64,000 nt of DNA from Purshia tridentata (GCA_003254885.1 QANT01008315.1:1-64000); one strand, 5' to 3'. Positions 25,123-38,305 are shown, counted from the stretch's first letter. Notes: generated by a model from the letters alone, not told the origin. Numbers and translations are program-made.

Positions 25123-28026
25123 TCAAGCTTCATTGGCATGTCCGGGGAACCATGGCAGTCCTGGTTGAAGGCACTGTTTTGTTTCTGGAATTGGAACAAT
25201 AGGTCCCAGAAAGATGCGCCATAGATCTAGTATTATTGTAACCAGCATTGCAGCACCCAGAGCATCGATAGCTATTCTAGGCAAGTCCCATGGATCACCA
25301 GGTTTCTCATCAATCCTGTGTATATGGATGAACCACCATCAATTACATTGGTATAACATTGAGTAAAGCAAGAAAAGAAATTATTCAAATTGGTAAATTT
25401 TATAGCATGAACAAAGACTTGAGAATTCCAAGTGATCTCATATGCTTCTAATTAATAAGTTAAAAGTAAAAAGCTGTCCAGTTCTTACCTGAGAAACATG
25501 GGAAAGCTAACAAGGAAGTAGATCGCATAAAACAAGCACCCAACTTTATACATAGAAGCCCGGTCCACAAATTCATAGTAAGGGAACTGCACAGGTTCAA
25601 AGCAAAACATCATTGTAACAACATCTATTCCCATAGCTGTGGGCCAGTTTAAACCTTGTCAAACATTAATCAATGCTTAAACGTGAAGCATTTTGAAGGA
25701 ACACTGGAACAGTATATACAGATTATTTATGAGCCCCATTATACTGCAGGAGTGTTACCTATCAAAAGAAAATTTATGTTACAAAGGTGCCCCTTTAAAC
25801 CAGTAAAACATAAACATATACTGATTCACTGGCTCACTCCACCCATAATTGTAATGGTTAGGGTTTATGACTGTATAAATCCGCTTGTTAAAGCTGACTC
25901 TAGTATCATCACGAGTTGATTGGGCTTCTTGATAATAGTGGGAAAGGCTATAGATCAAATAGAATGACAAGGGATAATCAAGACCAGAGGAACATGAAGC
26001 CACAGAAATATGAACTTCAGCATTATACCTTATCTAGAACCTAATGTACTGATAGGCCACTACTGAAAATTAGTACAATTTATGAGTTTTTAGATAAGAG
26101 ATATTGTAAATGTGTTATTGCTTACGTTAGCAATAGCTACAGTCTCCAGGTATGCTATGAAATAAGAAAGAGCCAGAATCCATGCAGCCTCAGTAACCCA
26201 TTGAACTTGTTGTGGCAAGTCAGCAGTAATATGGCGTAGTCTGCGAAGCGTCATGTTTGATGTGACATGATAAAATAGGAAGCAAACATGTGTGAGAAGG
26301 AAGGTAGTGTGTGGTACCTGGATAGAAACAAAAAGCTATTAGCAAAGATAAGTAGTCTACTACAGAGTGTTTCTAGTTTTCTAACTTACATTGTTCATTC
26401 TCCATGATGGGAAAGTATATGAAGCTCCCAAAACTGTGAAGAAATAGTGGGTCCAAAAGTAATTCCCAACATAGCTAAAAATTATTATCCACAGACTGGC
26501 CTGTTTCAAAAATTAGATTATGGTTCAGGCCAAGCATAAACTTATAAAAAACGATGAGGAAGTAAAAGTGCTAGTGTTCTTATATAAAAAAGATTTTAAA
26601 AAAGAAAAAAACTAGGGTATGAACTAGTGCAGTAAGGCAGTGAAGAGAAAAGACAAGAATAAGACTCATCAAAACTACATTTTAAGCCAAAGAAAAATCC
26701 ATTTTATAACATGTTCTGCAACTTCATAAAGAAAATTATAAGTGCTTTAGCCAAGATAATTGATATCTTAATAAGTATATTAAATGCAATACAAACCAAA
26801 AAATAGAATATGTGCATAATTTAGGATAAATGATAGGTCCAGCATAACTGACCATAAAAGGTATACATTTTCATTGGTACAATCAAATCACTAATAAGCA
26901 AGATGCTGATAACCCAAGTATTATTTGACTTGCCTTGACCCAATAACGATCCTTCCAAGCCAAGCTCCTATCTGCCTGCAAAGATACTCGCAATAGAAAA
27001 TTAAAGAAACAAAAAAAAAGGATGAGAACATAAATAAAATTTTGAGTATTTTAACTAAAAATTTCCATTCTATTGGACTTTCCAATTGCTATACCATATT
27101 ACAGTTTCATCAGTGAATATTTACTTTCTCATATATTTCTTTTTATCTTTAGATAAATATTTGCAGATGCCAGTTTGAAGCAAAAACTGATTAGATTGAA
27201 CTTATTTATCTGAAACAGTGAAATTACACCAACATACTGAAATGCATACAGCACAAAGGTGTTAAAATTCACATCAGAATACAGCTCAAAAATTAGCACA
27301 CACATGAATGCATGCATACATACATACATACATACATTAAAAGAAATTTAAACTGAAATGAGTGAATTTAAAGTATTTACCTTCCCGACGAATAACATAG
27401 GTATCATAAAAGAAGGAACTGCTGAAACCAATCCAATTAGCAAATACTCCAATTCCGTAAAGCTCTGCCAATTTTGACAACGATACTTCATTATGTAAGT
27501 TTTACTGTATCTCTCTCTCAAACTCACAGACAGAGAGCAAATTTCATGGTAGTTACATAGCCATGCATACACAAAATCCGATTGAGGATAATCAAATACT
27601 AAAATAAATTAAACAATATAGCAAAACTTCACCGAAATCAATTTTTCAACTTTTTTTTTTGTACTTTGGACTATAAAATGTATTTCATCCAGATAGTATA
27701 TCCTTCTTTTCTACTTTTTCTCATTCATTTTCTTCATTTTTCTCAGTAATCAAACGGAGGGTAACGAAAACGAACCTCGTAGAGCTTGAACGGCACGACA
27801 ATTCCCAAGCTGAGAGTGAGCCAGAAAGGAGTGTAGAGAAGGAAGAAAAGCTCTCCCCATCTCTTGCTTGGATTGGGAGCGAGCCATAAACTCGGACAAG
27901 GACTATCTGACTCTTTACCTGCGCATTGCCAAACACGGTTTACCGAAAACCCGATTAGGATCCGGATAGTGTTTCAACCCTATATAAAACATTTGAATTC
28001 GAACAACTAGTGGATTTACCGCCCAT
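25123..28026 (-). CDS. CPI1: Cycloeucalenol cycloisomerase (sterol biosynthesis)
   Basis: Opens the 9beta,19-cyclopropyl ring of cycloeucalenol to give obtusifoliol, a plant-specific step of sterol synthesis in the endoplasmic reticulum. Eight coding exons (28020-28026, 27776-27918, 27381-27464, 26934-26975, 26390-26500, 26126-26317, 25489-25586, 25123-25315) give 289 residues, near the Arabidopsis length. Diagnostic blocks are LWLAPNPSKRWGELF, FTELEYLLIGLVSAVPSF, NYFWTHYFFTVLGASYTFPS, VPHTTFLLTHVCFLFYHV and DALGAAMLVTIILDLWRIFL. About seven hydrophobic segments fit a polytopic membrane protein. The first coding exon is only ATGGGCG, restored by a phase-1 intron; without it no in-frame start exists before an upstream stop. 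The intron after 26934 has a GC donor (AAG/GCAAGT). Confidence 0.95.
27310..27336. repeat. CATA tetranucleotide microsatellite in a CPI1 intron
   Basis: A run of CATA/CATG tetranucleotides (about six units) within the intron between 27381 and 26975 of CPI1. Likely length-polymorphic; no function proposed. Confidence 0.7.
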
Positions 28027-29529
28027 TTTGGTATTCGGATCTTAAAGGCAGTGGGTTTTCGGATCGCCCGCCTTTCAATCTTTTCACTTTCTCAGTCTCA
28101 GTGAGAGTGAGCTCCTTCGTGATTGAGCCTAAAGATGGATGTTCTGCTCTTCACTGACAGTGCTGAAGATTAGGCGGCCGGTTTTTAAAAATAGGTCTGT
28201 TAAGTTAGTTATTTACTCACCTACCACTACTAGTTTCTCTCTGGTGAAAATTCTCATGTGAAAAAAATTACAATCACTATATTTTTACTTTGTATTATTA
28301 AACATCTAAACTCATATAAAAAATATGTAATTGTCAATTTTTTCCGTTGTCCTTTCCGTACTTCTCTTCCACCTAAGATAAGTTTTTGCCTAGAAGATAC
28401 ATAACCTTATTTTTTTAAGTAAAACTTGGGACGCCAATTAGCCTAATTAAAATTTGACACGTGTTGGAGATGATACGGAGAAAAAAATTAGAGGAGATAG
28501 AGAAAGGATCACATGTCTAATTTTAATTGAACCTCTCTACCACTCAGCATGGCCACGCAACAGGAAATTCTCTGTTCAACTCAAATTTACATCACAAATT
28601 TAGAATTTCTATCACAACTTTTTCTTAATTGAGTTGTTGGTGTAACAAAACTATACATTACCATAACTTGTACAAAAATTTTTAATCAACTACTTTACTT
28701 TCAATGATAAATTTTGGAATTAGTTTAAGTGGTGATGGTATATGGGATCAATGTTAGAATTATATTATATCTTGAGTTCGATTTTTTCGAATGTAACAAA
28801 AAAGTTGTTGGTGTAACATGGTACAAATGATAACATGGTACATAACGGACAGTGTTGCAGTAAAGTACAAAACGAAATGCTTAACGCACAATATGATAGA
28901 AGAATGGAATTGTTGTTTCAATTTCTTCAATTAATTATGAAACTTTTACACACTATTAAAACTTTACTTTGAATAGTACAATTAGCGGTGTAACAATATA
29001 AGAACAGTAATAAATGTACAAAATATGATATAATTGTATCGTGTTGGACCCACCGACATAGATTAGTTTGGGGGGTCATACTTAGATAATTGCTATCATT
29101 CCAAGACATAATCATTATGAAATATAAACCAAGTCATCTTTAGAAGTGCTTATATTTATGTGTCTCCTTGTTTTATTTAGGAAAAAAAATTTGTGTAACG
29201 TGAGTATATTTTTTTATTTTCATAAGATCACTTTACATATAAGTCATATATAACTATTTATTATGTAAGCAAAGAAACATTTATTTTGCATGTAGACCAC
29301 CTGCATAACAGCCAACCCCTCTCGACACCCCTCATGCTACAGTTGGCAACATAATTAGTTGGTGCGGAATTCTCCAACTACCTTTGTCTCTTTCACGTTT
29401 CTGAGTGCCATGCGTCACTCAATCCATGCACGTCCACAGAGAGTAGCCCATTGCATGCTCTCCTCCACAGCCCTCTACAACTCTTTCACTCTTCGCGAAC
29501 AATCACATCAAAATCAGAGAAACAGAGAG
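28027..29529. other. Divergent intergenic region between CPI1 and RID3-like gene
   Basis: Contains both promoters. CPI1's 5'UTR should lie just right of 28026. A short imperfect inverted repeat sits at about 28437-28535. A G-box-like ACACGTGT occurs at about 28457. The phrase GTTGTTGGTGTAACA recurs at about 28632 and 28803, and ACATGGTAC is doubled near 28820-28850, hinting at decayed repeat DNA. A 5'UTR for the RID3-like gene probably begins after about 29380. No gene is supported. Confidence 0.55.
28437..28535. repeat. Short imperfect inverted repeat (possible MITE remnant)
   Basis: The left arm AATTAAAATTTGACACGTG (from about 28445) pairs with the right arm CACATGTCTAATTTTAATT (from about 28511) with two mismatches, separated by roughly 50 bases. 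It could be a small MITE or a fortuitous hairpin; target duplications were not found. Confidence 0.4.
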
Positions 29530-32500
29530 ATGGGTAGTGGTGGTGAGGCACTGGTTGTGTGCAGCGACAAGAGCATGGCCACAGGGATAACCATATGGGA
29601 CATAGACACAGGGGATCGTCTCCTTCACATACCCACCTGTGCTTCTCCTCCTCACGGTCTTCTGTGCTTGAGAAACCAGTTTCTTGTAGCTTCTCAGAGT
29701 CACAGGCATGGCTCTGTTGGCGGTGGGGCCATTTCTATCTGGCCCTTGAACAAGGTAATGCTCAGCTTTGACTCAAATTCAATGATGGGTCATTGTGTCC
29801 ATGGGGGTTTGGTTTCAATGCTTGTACTAGAATAGGAAATTGAGAATTTGATTGTTTTTTTTCCTGTCTTGGTTAATTGTTGTTTGAATTTGATTTCCAT
29901 GTTTGCTTGATTTGAATCATTGATCATTTGAACCTGGGATTCATATTGGGGACCATTTGATTTCTCACATGGGTGATTCCGGTTTCCTTTGGAAGTTGTA
30001 ATTGATCTCACTTAGTTGAGGTAGTTCACTTCTAAAACCCAAAATGGGATGAGACAGGTTTATAATTGTATTTCAGTTTTTGTTGTCCACTTTCTTTTTC
30101 TTGAGAAAATATCTAACCAGATGGGATGATCAAAATAATTCAAGGCTCTGTACAAACACTGGCAGCTTAATACATGCATGAACCTTAATAATGATGATTG
30201 TTGCCAGAAGCCTCTAGTTAGATGATTAGCCCTATAATCTCACATTTGGCGGAGTTGTTTAAAATTGTAAGTTTGCAACGATTTTAGTAAGGAACTGTAC
30301 TTCTACACCAGGAGATTCGGTTATCCTTGCAATTTGCATGTGGTGATTAATGGCTGTAGATTTAAATCTTTGTATTTGATAGGCCACCTCTATGTTCACA
30401 GTTCTCTGATGCTTATGATTCAATGCTCCATCCTAAAAAATGAGATAGGAAGTAGTAGCATGAAGCTGAGCAATTTTTATATTTTACCTTAAATGATAAA
30501 ACCATGTTCTCATGCAAAATTATTTTGGTTGTTGTATGTAAAATTTTCCCAGCCTCAGCAGCCTCTTCATAGCTACCCATTGGAGGCTGTAAGACCACTT
30601 TCTTGCACAAAGGATGGTGTGTATCTTGCAGGTGGTGCTCCATCTGGAAATGCTTATCTTTGGGAGGTTTGTAATCACTGTCACCAATTCCCCTGCCTGT
30701 TTAAAAATGCGCCCTCTTGGGAAAGAAGAAAATCTTCTTTCATATAAGTGTGGGACTCTCGGTTCAGCAACTGTCCAATGAAGATCTTAATGCCATGAAA
30801 ACTTTATACACCATCCGCAATGTTAGATCCTGAATAAATTGAGGTGATCTGTAGGTCGCTAATGGGAAATTACTCAAAACTTGGCGTGCACATCATAAAT
30901 CTTTGAACTGTATGCTGTTTTCTGATGATGGTTCTCTTCTCGTTTCTGGTTCAGATGATGGTATGATCTGTGTGTGGTCTATGGTTGGGTAATAACTGAA
31001 CTTTGGAATTTTCCCTTTTCACCTTTTAGTAGCAAGAGAAAATATTCAAATTGATGTTATTTTCTATTCAATTTTATGGAAGTTTGCTAGACATGGAAGA
31101 TTTTGAAAGCTTTCCCTCGTTATTACATTATTCAGTGGAGCATAAATCCTCTATAACTGGCCTGTTAACTACATCAAGCAGCTCAAGTTCAGTCTTAGTG
31201 TCAAGCTCACTTGATGGCTCATGCAAGGTTACCAAACTCATATTAGTTCGTGGTTCTAACAATTGTATCTTTTTCATTGAAGTATCTTCTTGCTGAAAAC
31301 AAATTATTCTGTAGTGTAGGTTTGGGATTTAGGCTTGGGAAAGCTTTTACAAACTCAAGTTTATCCAGTAGCAATAACTGCAGTTGTTCTTCACCCAACA
31401 GAGCAGCTTTTTTTCTCTGGAAGTACAGATGGAAGAATTTTTGTGAACAAACTAGAAATTGGACTGGTAGATGATCCTTTGTTCATTGATGAAGACCAAA
31501 CAGTTGTGCTAAAAGGACACAAGTAATGTATGGTGTTTGAAGTTTCTTTTTTCTTTTTGGCATGAGTGTTTGAAGTTTCTTTATATCATTGGGGAAAAAG
31601 TCTCCTTTTGTCCACAGAATAGTTACAAGATCTAGTAAATATCTTTTCTTTCATATTTAAATTTAGTTTCAATGTCTTATTAATATAATTTTAAAGGGCA
31701 ACCACATTCTCATACTAATATAACTTTGAGATTTCCATGCAGTTGTCATCTGTAGTGTAGGTATGGTTGTTTCAATATCATATAATTAAGCTATATGGTT
31801 TGGACTCATATTTTAATAACTTCTTGTAACCGCGTATTGTAGATAACCATGCACATGCACTTCACACAGAATGTATTTTCTGTTAAATCTTCAATTATGA
31901 ATTATGCATTTTTATCCTTTTCTATATTATATAGTCTGCTGAAAGACCCATAATCCATGCAGTGGATCTGTTACTGCATTAATCTTCAGTCGATTGTATC
32001 TGATATCCGCATCTGAGGACTGCACCATCTGCATCTGGGATGTTACCAGTTGGGCAGTCATCCGAAGAATTAACCATCATAAAGGTAACCATGGCTTAAT
32101 AATCTTCTTCTGTTTTTTGTGTAGAATCCCCTTTCTTGAAGAGGGTCAGGTCAGGTAATTTCTATTTTGTTGAAGGAATCTCCGTACGTTTTGTCTATGC
32201 TCCAATTGGTTGCTCAAATCTGGTAGACGGTAGGAAAAATAAAAAGGAAATACTACAAGCTGTTATCTGATAGACGAGATCACAGGTTTTTTTTTCACTG
32301 GAATTAAACCATATGTTAGCTTTCAAAACATGGTTTAAGATTCAGGATCTTACCTAATATCTAACATTGGGTATGATCAAATCAGCCAAAAGTGGCATTA
32401 CTATTGAGAGGAAGGCTATGCATAAATACATAATTGTGTATATGTATACATGTCTATAATTGCAAAAATCTATTATGAGCATTCACATTGGTTTCTACAA

Positions 32501-33538
32501 TCACAGAGTTTTATATGAAGATTGTTGTTCTCATCTATTTGCAGGGGTTGTAACTAATCTAGCAGTGATTCCACAGTCCTCACTACTTTCTGTGTCAAAC
32601 CATCGGAGAGTCTCTGACACATTCAGTGTTTCTTTGCTCGACAAGTATCCTCAGCCTACCAACCCATCCACGGGAAAAATCACTCTTGTTTCATCGCGTC
32701 ACTTCCTCAAAGAATTCCAAACCACTGATTCGCACAAACAAATATCTGACATAGAGGTTTCTCTCTCTCTCTCTCTCTCTCAACACACATGCACATAGGG
32801 ATGTGTACACACAGAAAGTAGGTATACAATATATCACACACACACATACTGTCGACAAACAGCTCTAAGTTTAGCACTTGCAACCTATAGTCAGCAAGAA
32901 TAACTGGGGTCTATGTTCGGTGACATGGTCTCCTGTGACTGACTGACTGCTCTTTGCAAGTTTGCAAAGAAGCTTTAGTACCCCCATTAAAATTTGGTCA
33001 CATGTATCTTATATTTTTTTCGGAATTTGTTGATCCGTGTGTACCTCAAACGGCTTGGGGTGATCTGGCAACTACAATATGGGGTCGTCAATCAATGCCT
33101 GCTCTATGTTCTCAAAAGCTCTTTACACTCTTTGGATTAGTAAAGTGTCATGATCAGGATATGAGAGGATAGAGATATATTCAATGCTTAGATTTTTGTG
33201 TGTGAGTCTAGTAATGTTGTGCTATATGCCTAAGCACCAATCAAGATGCATTTTAATGAACTTTTGTACAATTTGGGCAGAAAGAGTTTACTCCTGAAGC
33301 AATGGAAATGAAATTGGAAAAACATTTAGAGAATCGGATGTGGGCAACCAGAATGACAAAACATGTCATGGAGATGAATAGGCATTTGCAGTCACGTTTG
33401 TTAGACTTGATGCAGAGCGGACTGTTGTGGTCCAGGTCTACTGAAATTGATTCGCCGTCAACAGGAAAGAGAAAGACTCTCATGTTTGAAAGTCCCCCAT
33501 TACAGGGGGAGGAGAACCCTAATCCTCAACTCAACTAA
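29530..33538 (+). CDS. RID3: WD40 protein ROOT INITIATION DEFECTIVE 3-like (IPI3/WDR18 family)
   Basis: Homologue of Arabidopsis RID3 and, more distantly, yeast Ipi3/human WDR18, which act in the Rix1 complex in 60S ribosome maturation; RID3 mutants fail in shoot and root regeneration. Eight exons (29530-29754, 30553-30666, 30855-30988, 31083-31227, 31320-31522, 31963-32084, 32545-32756, 33281-33538) give 470 residues. WD-repeat signatures are visible as ITIWDIDTG, GNAYLWEV, GMICVWSM, CKVWDLGLG, GRIFVNKL and CTICIWDVTSW, forming a propeller. The last exon encodes a helical, charged tail (EAMEMKLEKHLENRMWATRM) that is typical of this family. The start is the ATG before GSGGEALVVCS, which matches the conserved N-terminus; the upstream in-frame ATG at 29359 would add an unrelated extension. 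The regional function is nuclear/nucleolar by family knowledge. Confidence 0.93.
32757..32790. repeat. CT microsatellite in RID3-like intron
   Basis: A run of CT dinucleotides begins a few bases after the donor site of the intron following the exon ending at 32756. No gene content. Confidence 0.75.
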
Positions 33539-34378
33539 ACTTTGATGGTTTTGGAGTGGTATATGGTCGTCTGGAAAGTTGTGTTGTTAAGCCTATGTGT
33601 CTTCTCTTTTAGTCTATAGAACTTAATAGGACCAGCTTACAGGTTTTGGCTTGACTAGAATCTACATTCTCTTATCCTTGCAATCGTTGAAACTAGAAGC
33701 ATCACACATGCTATGCATGTACATTGTGATAGAAGTTAATAGCTATGGTGTGATGAAAGTTAAATAGAGAGAAAAGATGAGTGGGTGCTGGAAAATTACT
33801 AATAGTATTCCTCACATTCGAATATATTATTGATACTCTTTTATATAATAAAGTTATATTTGGCATTCCATATTTTGGTTGACAAATATATTTTTTTTTT
33901 TTTAAGCTTGATTGATATTAAGTACCAAAACTACTAAAATATATGTAGTTTTTAATAAAGAATAAAGAATACCCATAAAGAATAAAAAGAATAAAAAAGT
34001 ACTAAATTGTAAATTATGTCATCAAGATAAAACTTAAAAGTAAGAACAAAACATAAAAGAAAGAAAAAGTTGGCTACTGGACAATAAAAGTGAATATGTA
34101 CTGCGATCACGGACCCACGTTTAACAAATTTGATCTTAACTCAATGGTCAAGATTGAAAACCCTTATGCCAGTGTGGCGTGTTTTGAGCCACTAGATCTT
34201 AACTAACGGTCAAGATTAAAAGACAAGCATGAAAAAGAAAAAGCAGAGAATCCAAAGGCCTGGCGCGGACGTATGTGAGCGTTTTAAGCTATTTGAACAG
34301 AAAAACCGCTCAATAAAACCCTAAAACCCGAGTCTCTTTCACTCTCTCACAGACACTCTGTTCTCAGCCACCGCTGCT
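33539..34378. other. Intergenic region, RID3-like 3'UTR to argininosuccinate synthase promoter
   Basis: AT-rich. The phrase GATCTTAACT followed by GGTCAAGATT occurs twice (about 34131 and 34195), a small local duplication. A telomere-box motif AAACCCTAA lies at about 34317-34325, some 55 bases before the argininosuccinate synthase start codon, followed by a CT-rich 5'UTR. No gene is seen. Confidence 0.55.
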
Positions 34379-37300
34379 ATGGCCCAATTGAAGTGCATGT
34401 CCGCGTGCTCAACCGCCAGCCTCGCTTTTCACGGTCCCAAAAGAGGTACATTCTCATTTTCGATCTTTTTCAGAAGAAAATTTGGATGTAGTAATAGGCT
34501 GATAGAAACTGTTCTTCAAGTTCTTCTGGGTTCCGTTTGTTTTTATAATGAAAGCTGAATTTAATTCAGGTGCTTAAAGATATTTACAATTTAACGAGAA
34601 ATTGATAATGCCCAGAGAAGTAGATGCTTAAATTCAAAAGAAAATGGTTGGATTGTTGTTTGATGTTATATTCTGATATCAATGTGTTACTGTTTTTCTA
34701 TATGCAGAGTTATTATGTCACGACAAAGTTTGTTGTCCAAGGCAATCATCTTCATTTCAAGAGGTAGCTACTCCTACATTTTTAATTTTTTATTGCTTTG
34801 CATGTGGCAATTTCCCTCGCCCTTATAATCATTTTTAATTATTTCATTTTGGTTGACTTTGCGAGATTATTTTTTAATTTATTTTTGCAGTTAGGGGCGA
34901 GAAAGAGTGAGTTACAAGGGCATGCATTGGCGTTTACTGGTGCCAATGGAAGTGTAACTAGAGCTCATAACAAGCAAGGTGGGGTTGTCAATGTTTCGTT
35001 TATGTTTAAGCAAAGTTTAAGTTACGAAATTTGACATCGACCAATGCATGCTATATTTGTTCGCATTCTTCTGTAAATTCACTCACTTCTGTATTTGGGA
35101 TATTAATGATTTACCCTTGAGATGCAGTTATTAGAGTAGTGCTGCCGAGTTACAATGAGACAGAAATGTCTGGATCTACAAAGGAGAGAGGATTACGTGG
35201 CAAATTGAACAAGGTTGTTCTGGCCTACAGTGGTGGCTTAGACACATCAGTCATTGTCCCATGGCTAAGGTATGTGCCCTGTTTTTTTTTTGTTTCTTTC
35301 TGCAGTTTAAATGGTATTTCCGAGTGGAAACTTTGTGTATATTGTTGTCAGTGGAACTGTAGTATCTGCAAAACCACATAAGTTATGATTCATTTTTAAT
35401 AGATTCCATTCTTGCCATACCAGTCTACATTAGAATTACATGCCCAACCTTAGTAAAAGGAAATTTTTTTGCTTCCCACGCTCTTTTTTTTTTTTTTTTT
35501 TTTTTTNTTTTTTTTTTTTTTTGTTTTTTTGGGGGAGGTTTGATGGGTGGGAGAGGGAGAGGTAAATTGCAATTTTGTTAAGTAGAGTTTGTTATATGAA
35601 TTCACATTTAGATTTATAGGGGTTTGTGGGAGTTGTTTATGATACCATGTGGAACCTGTCTTTAATCATTACTAGCTAATTCATGAAGTAACAACATTCA
35701 GTTAGCCATTCGATGTTCTAATCATGAATTGTTAGGCCCGAGTAAAGTCATCAGGTAATTGATTTATTCTTTTTACTGAAAGAACGCTGAATCCCATCAA
35801 AATATTTGGCTCCTGTTCCTTTGTGCTGAAACCATGTACAATATAACTACTTAGGGTATGCCATATGTGATTCAACAGAGTAACATGGTGTCAGTTATGC
35901 ACGATGTTTAGATCAAACTTTATAAGGTTATGATCGGTTGGAGATAAATAGTATGATTCTGTGTTCCCTCAGCATGATGGTAGATGAAGCATATAGTGGG
36001 TCTAAAACATATTTGGCTATTGTTTATGAAAGGAATCTAAGGCATAATGCAACAATAGTGCTCAGTTAATAACATACAACAGTTTGCTTATACTTTTCTT
36101 CTTAAGCTTGTGCATGTATCTTAGAATTGTTGTATTGCGATAACCATCTCCAAAACTGTCTAGCGTGTACTCTGTGACAGAATAATTGAGGTACTGGGCA
36201 ATTATGGTTATATGGTATTTTTGGACTGCAACTGATAAATCAAAATTCTTACTGAGAAACCATTCGTGAAATTTGTGTTTTGGATATTAATGCTTATTGG
36301 TGCATATTGGATATGTTGTTTCATGTGTTTTTTTTTTGGAGTTAACATATTTTACTAAGAGTATTTGCTTTGCCATTATTGTTTTGTTCAATTATTTTTT
36401 ACTTTCAGGGAGAACTATGGTTGTGATGTTGTTTGCTTCACTGCCGATGTTGGTCAAGTAAGTGAGGAGTTGCAACATCTGCACCAACGTCAAATTAATT
36501 TGTTTCATGCAATTAATTTTAACACGCTAATTATTGGTTCTGACTTTCGTGCTTGCTACCTATTCTTAAATTGTAGGGTTTGAAAGAATTGGACGGCCTA
36601 GAACAGAAGGCCAAGGCCAGTGGAGCTTCTCAATTAGTAGTAAAGGATCTGAAGGAGGAGTTTGTAAAGGAATATATATTCCCTTGCTTGCGGGCTGGTG
36701 CAATCTATGAGAGGAAATACTTGCTTGGGACCTCAATGGCCCGCCCAGTTATTGCGAAGGTGATCTCTCAATTTAATGTTTTTTATGTTTCTGTAGTTAG
36801 AAATCCATCATCTTTGTGACATGCTCCCAGCTAATAAAAATGAAAAGAACAGGATACTACCCTTTGGATTTCTTGAAAAATTTATTTGGTCTTCTGAATT
36901 TTGTTCTCTCGTGTTTGTTGTTTCCTGTAGAGTTGAGTGTTGCTTCTTAGTGGCTAATTTTTAGAATCTTTTCCACATCATTTTGTTGTGTCATTGTCAT
37001 GATACATCTATTACTCCATGCAATAACATTCTTGAAAACAGGCCATGGTAGATGTTGCGAAAGAAGTTGGAGCTGATGCAGTAGCTCATGGATGCACAGG
37101 GAAAGGAAATGATCAGGCATGTGTTGCAGTTCAGCATTTAATATTAATACAACACCTCCTGTGCTTCTTCTGACACAATCTATCTTGCCTGTTTAGGTTC
37201 GCTTTGAGCTGACGTTTTTTGCTCTTAATCCCAAACTAAACGTGGTGGCTCCTTGGAGGGAGTGGGATATTAGAGGTAGAGAAGATGCTATTGAATATGC

Positions 37301-37487
37301 CAAGAAGCATAATGTGCCTGTCCCAGTGACTAAGAAATCCATATACAGCAGAGATGGGAATTTATGGCACCTTAGTCATGAGGTAGCTTTTACAACTTTA
37401 TTATATTTTAAGTCTGGCAAAGCTTTTGGTTTGGTGGTATCGCTTGTGAACTCTTTTGGGTCATTTTTGCTTGTGGATTTAATACTA

Positions 37488-37530
<43 letters not shown>

Positions 37531-38305
37531 CACACACACTTGTCTGTATATTTATGGAATTGAATGGAATTGATTGAAGGGTGATATTTTGGAAGACCCG
37601 GAAAATGAGCCTAAGAAAGACATGTTCATGTTAACCGTGGATCCAGAAGATGCACCAAATGAACCTGAGTAAGTTCCACTTGAACTTCTGTGTTTTACCT
37701 TCTAATTTATGTGCCAAGTATATTTGCTTACCCATGCTCTCATTTCCTATAGGTATGTAGATATTCGTATCGTTGCAGGAATCCCGGTTGAAGTCAATGG
37801 GAAGCAGCTTTCACCAGCATCTCTGCTTACAGAGCTAAATCAGATAGGTGGAAGGCACGGAATTGGCCGTATTGACATGGTTGAAAACCGGCTCGTTGGC
37901 ATGAAGAGTCGTGGAGTCTATGAAACTCCTGGAGGTACCATCCTCTTTGCAGCTGCACGTGAGCTGGAGTCCTTGACACTGGATCGAGAGACAATGCAAG
38001 TTAAAGATTCACTAGCCCTCAAATACGCAGAGCTGGTGTATGCAGGTAGGTGGTTTGACCCACTTCGGGAGTCCTTGGATTCATTCATGGAGAAAATCAC
38101 AGAGACAACAACAGGATCAGTAACTCTGAAGCTGTACAAAGGCTCAATCACTGTGACCAGCCGGAAGAGTCCATATAGCCTCTACAGGCAAGACATCTCC
38201 TCATTTGAGAGTGGGGATGTTTATGATCAAGCTGATGCAGCCGGGTTTATCAGGCTGTATGGCCTTCCCATTAGGGTGCGAGCAATGCTTGAGAAAGGAC
38301 TTTAG
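34379..38305 (+). CDS. Argininosuccinate synthase, chloroplastic
   Basis: Joins citrulline and aspartate using ATP to form argininosuccinate, the penultimate step of arginine synthesis, in plastids. Exons 34379-34445, 34708-34763, 34891-34978, 35128-35269, 36409-36457, 36577-36759, 37042-37116, 37197-37382, 37580-37668 and 37753-38305 encode 495 residues, matching the Arabidopsis length. Residues 1 to about 90 are a poorly conserved, Ser/Ala/Gln-rich plastid transit region spread over three small exons. The ATP pyrophosphatase loop AYSGGLDTS is at 103-111. Substrate-site blocks include [29 protein letters not shown] and [22 protein letters not shown] (split here as [11 protein letters not shown] and [11 protein letters not shown]). 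The intron after 37116 has a GC donor (CAG/GCATGT). A large T-rich intron (35270-36408) contains a single N at 35507 in a poly(T) run. Confidence 0.97.
35507..35507. other. Single N inside a poly(T) run of an argininosuccinate synthase intron
   Basis: Same type of join as in the RNase J intron: an N inside about 40 T residues within the intron 35270-36408. Coding sequence unaffected. Confidence 0.9.
37494..37527. repeat. CT microsatellite in argininosuccinate synthase intron
   Basis: A run of about 16 CT dinucleotides followed by a short CA run, between the exons ending at 37382 and starting at 37580. Likely polymorphic. Confidence 0.85.
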
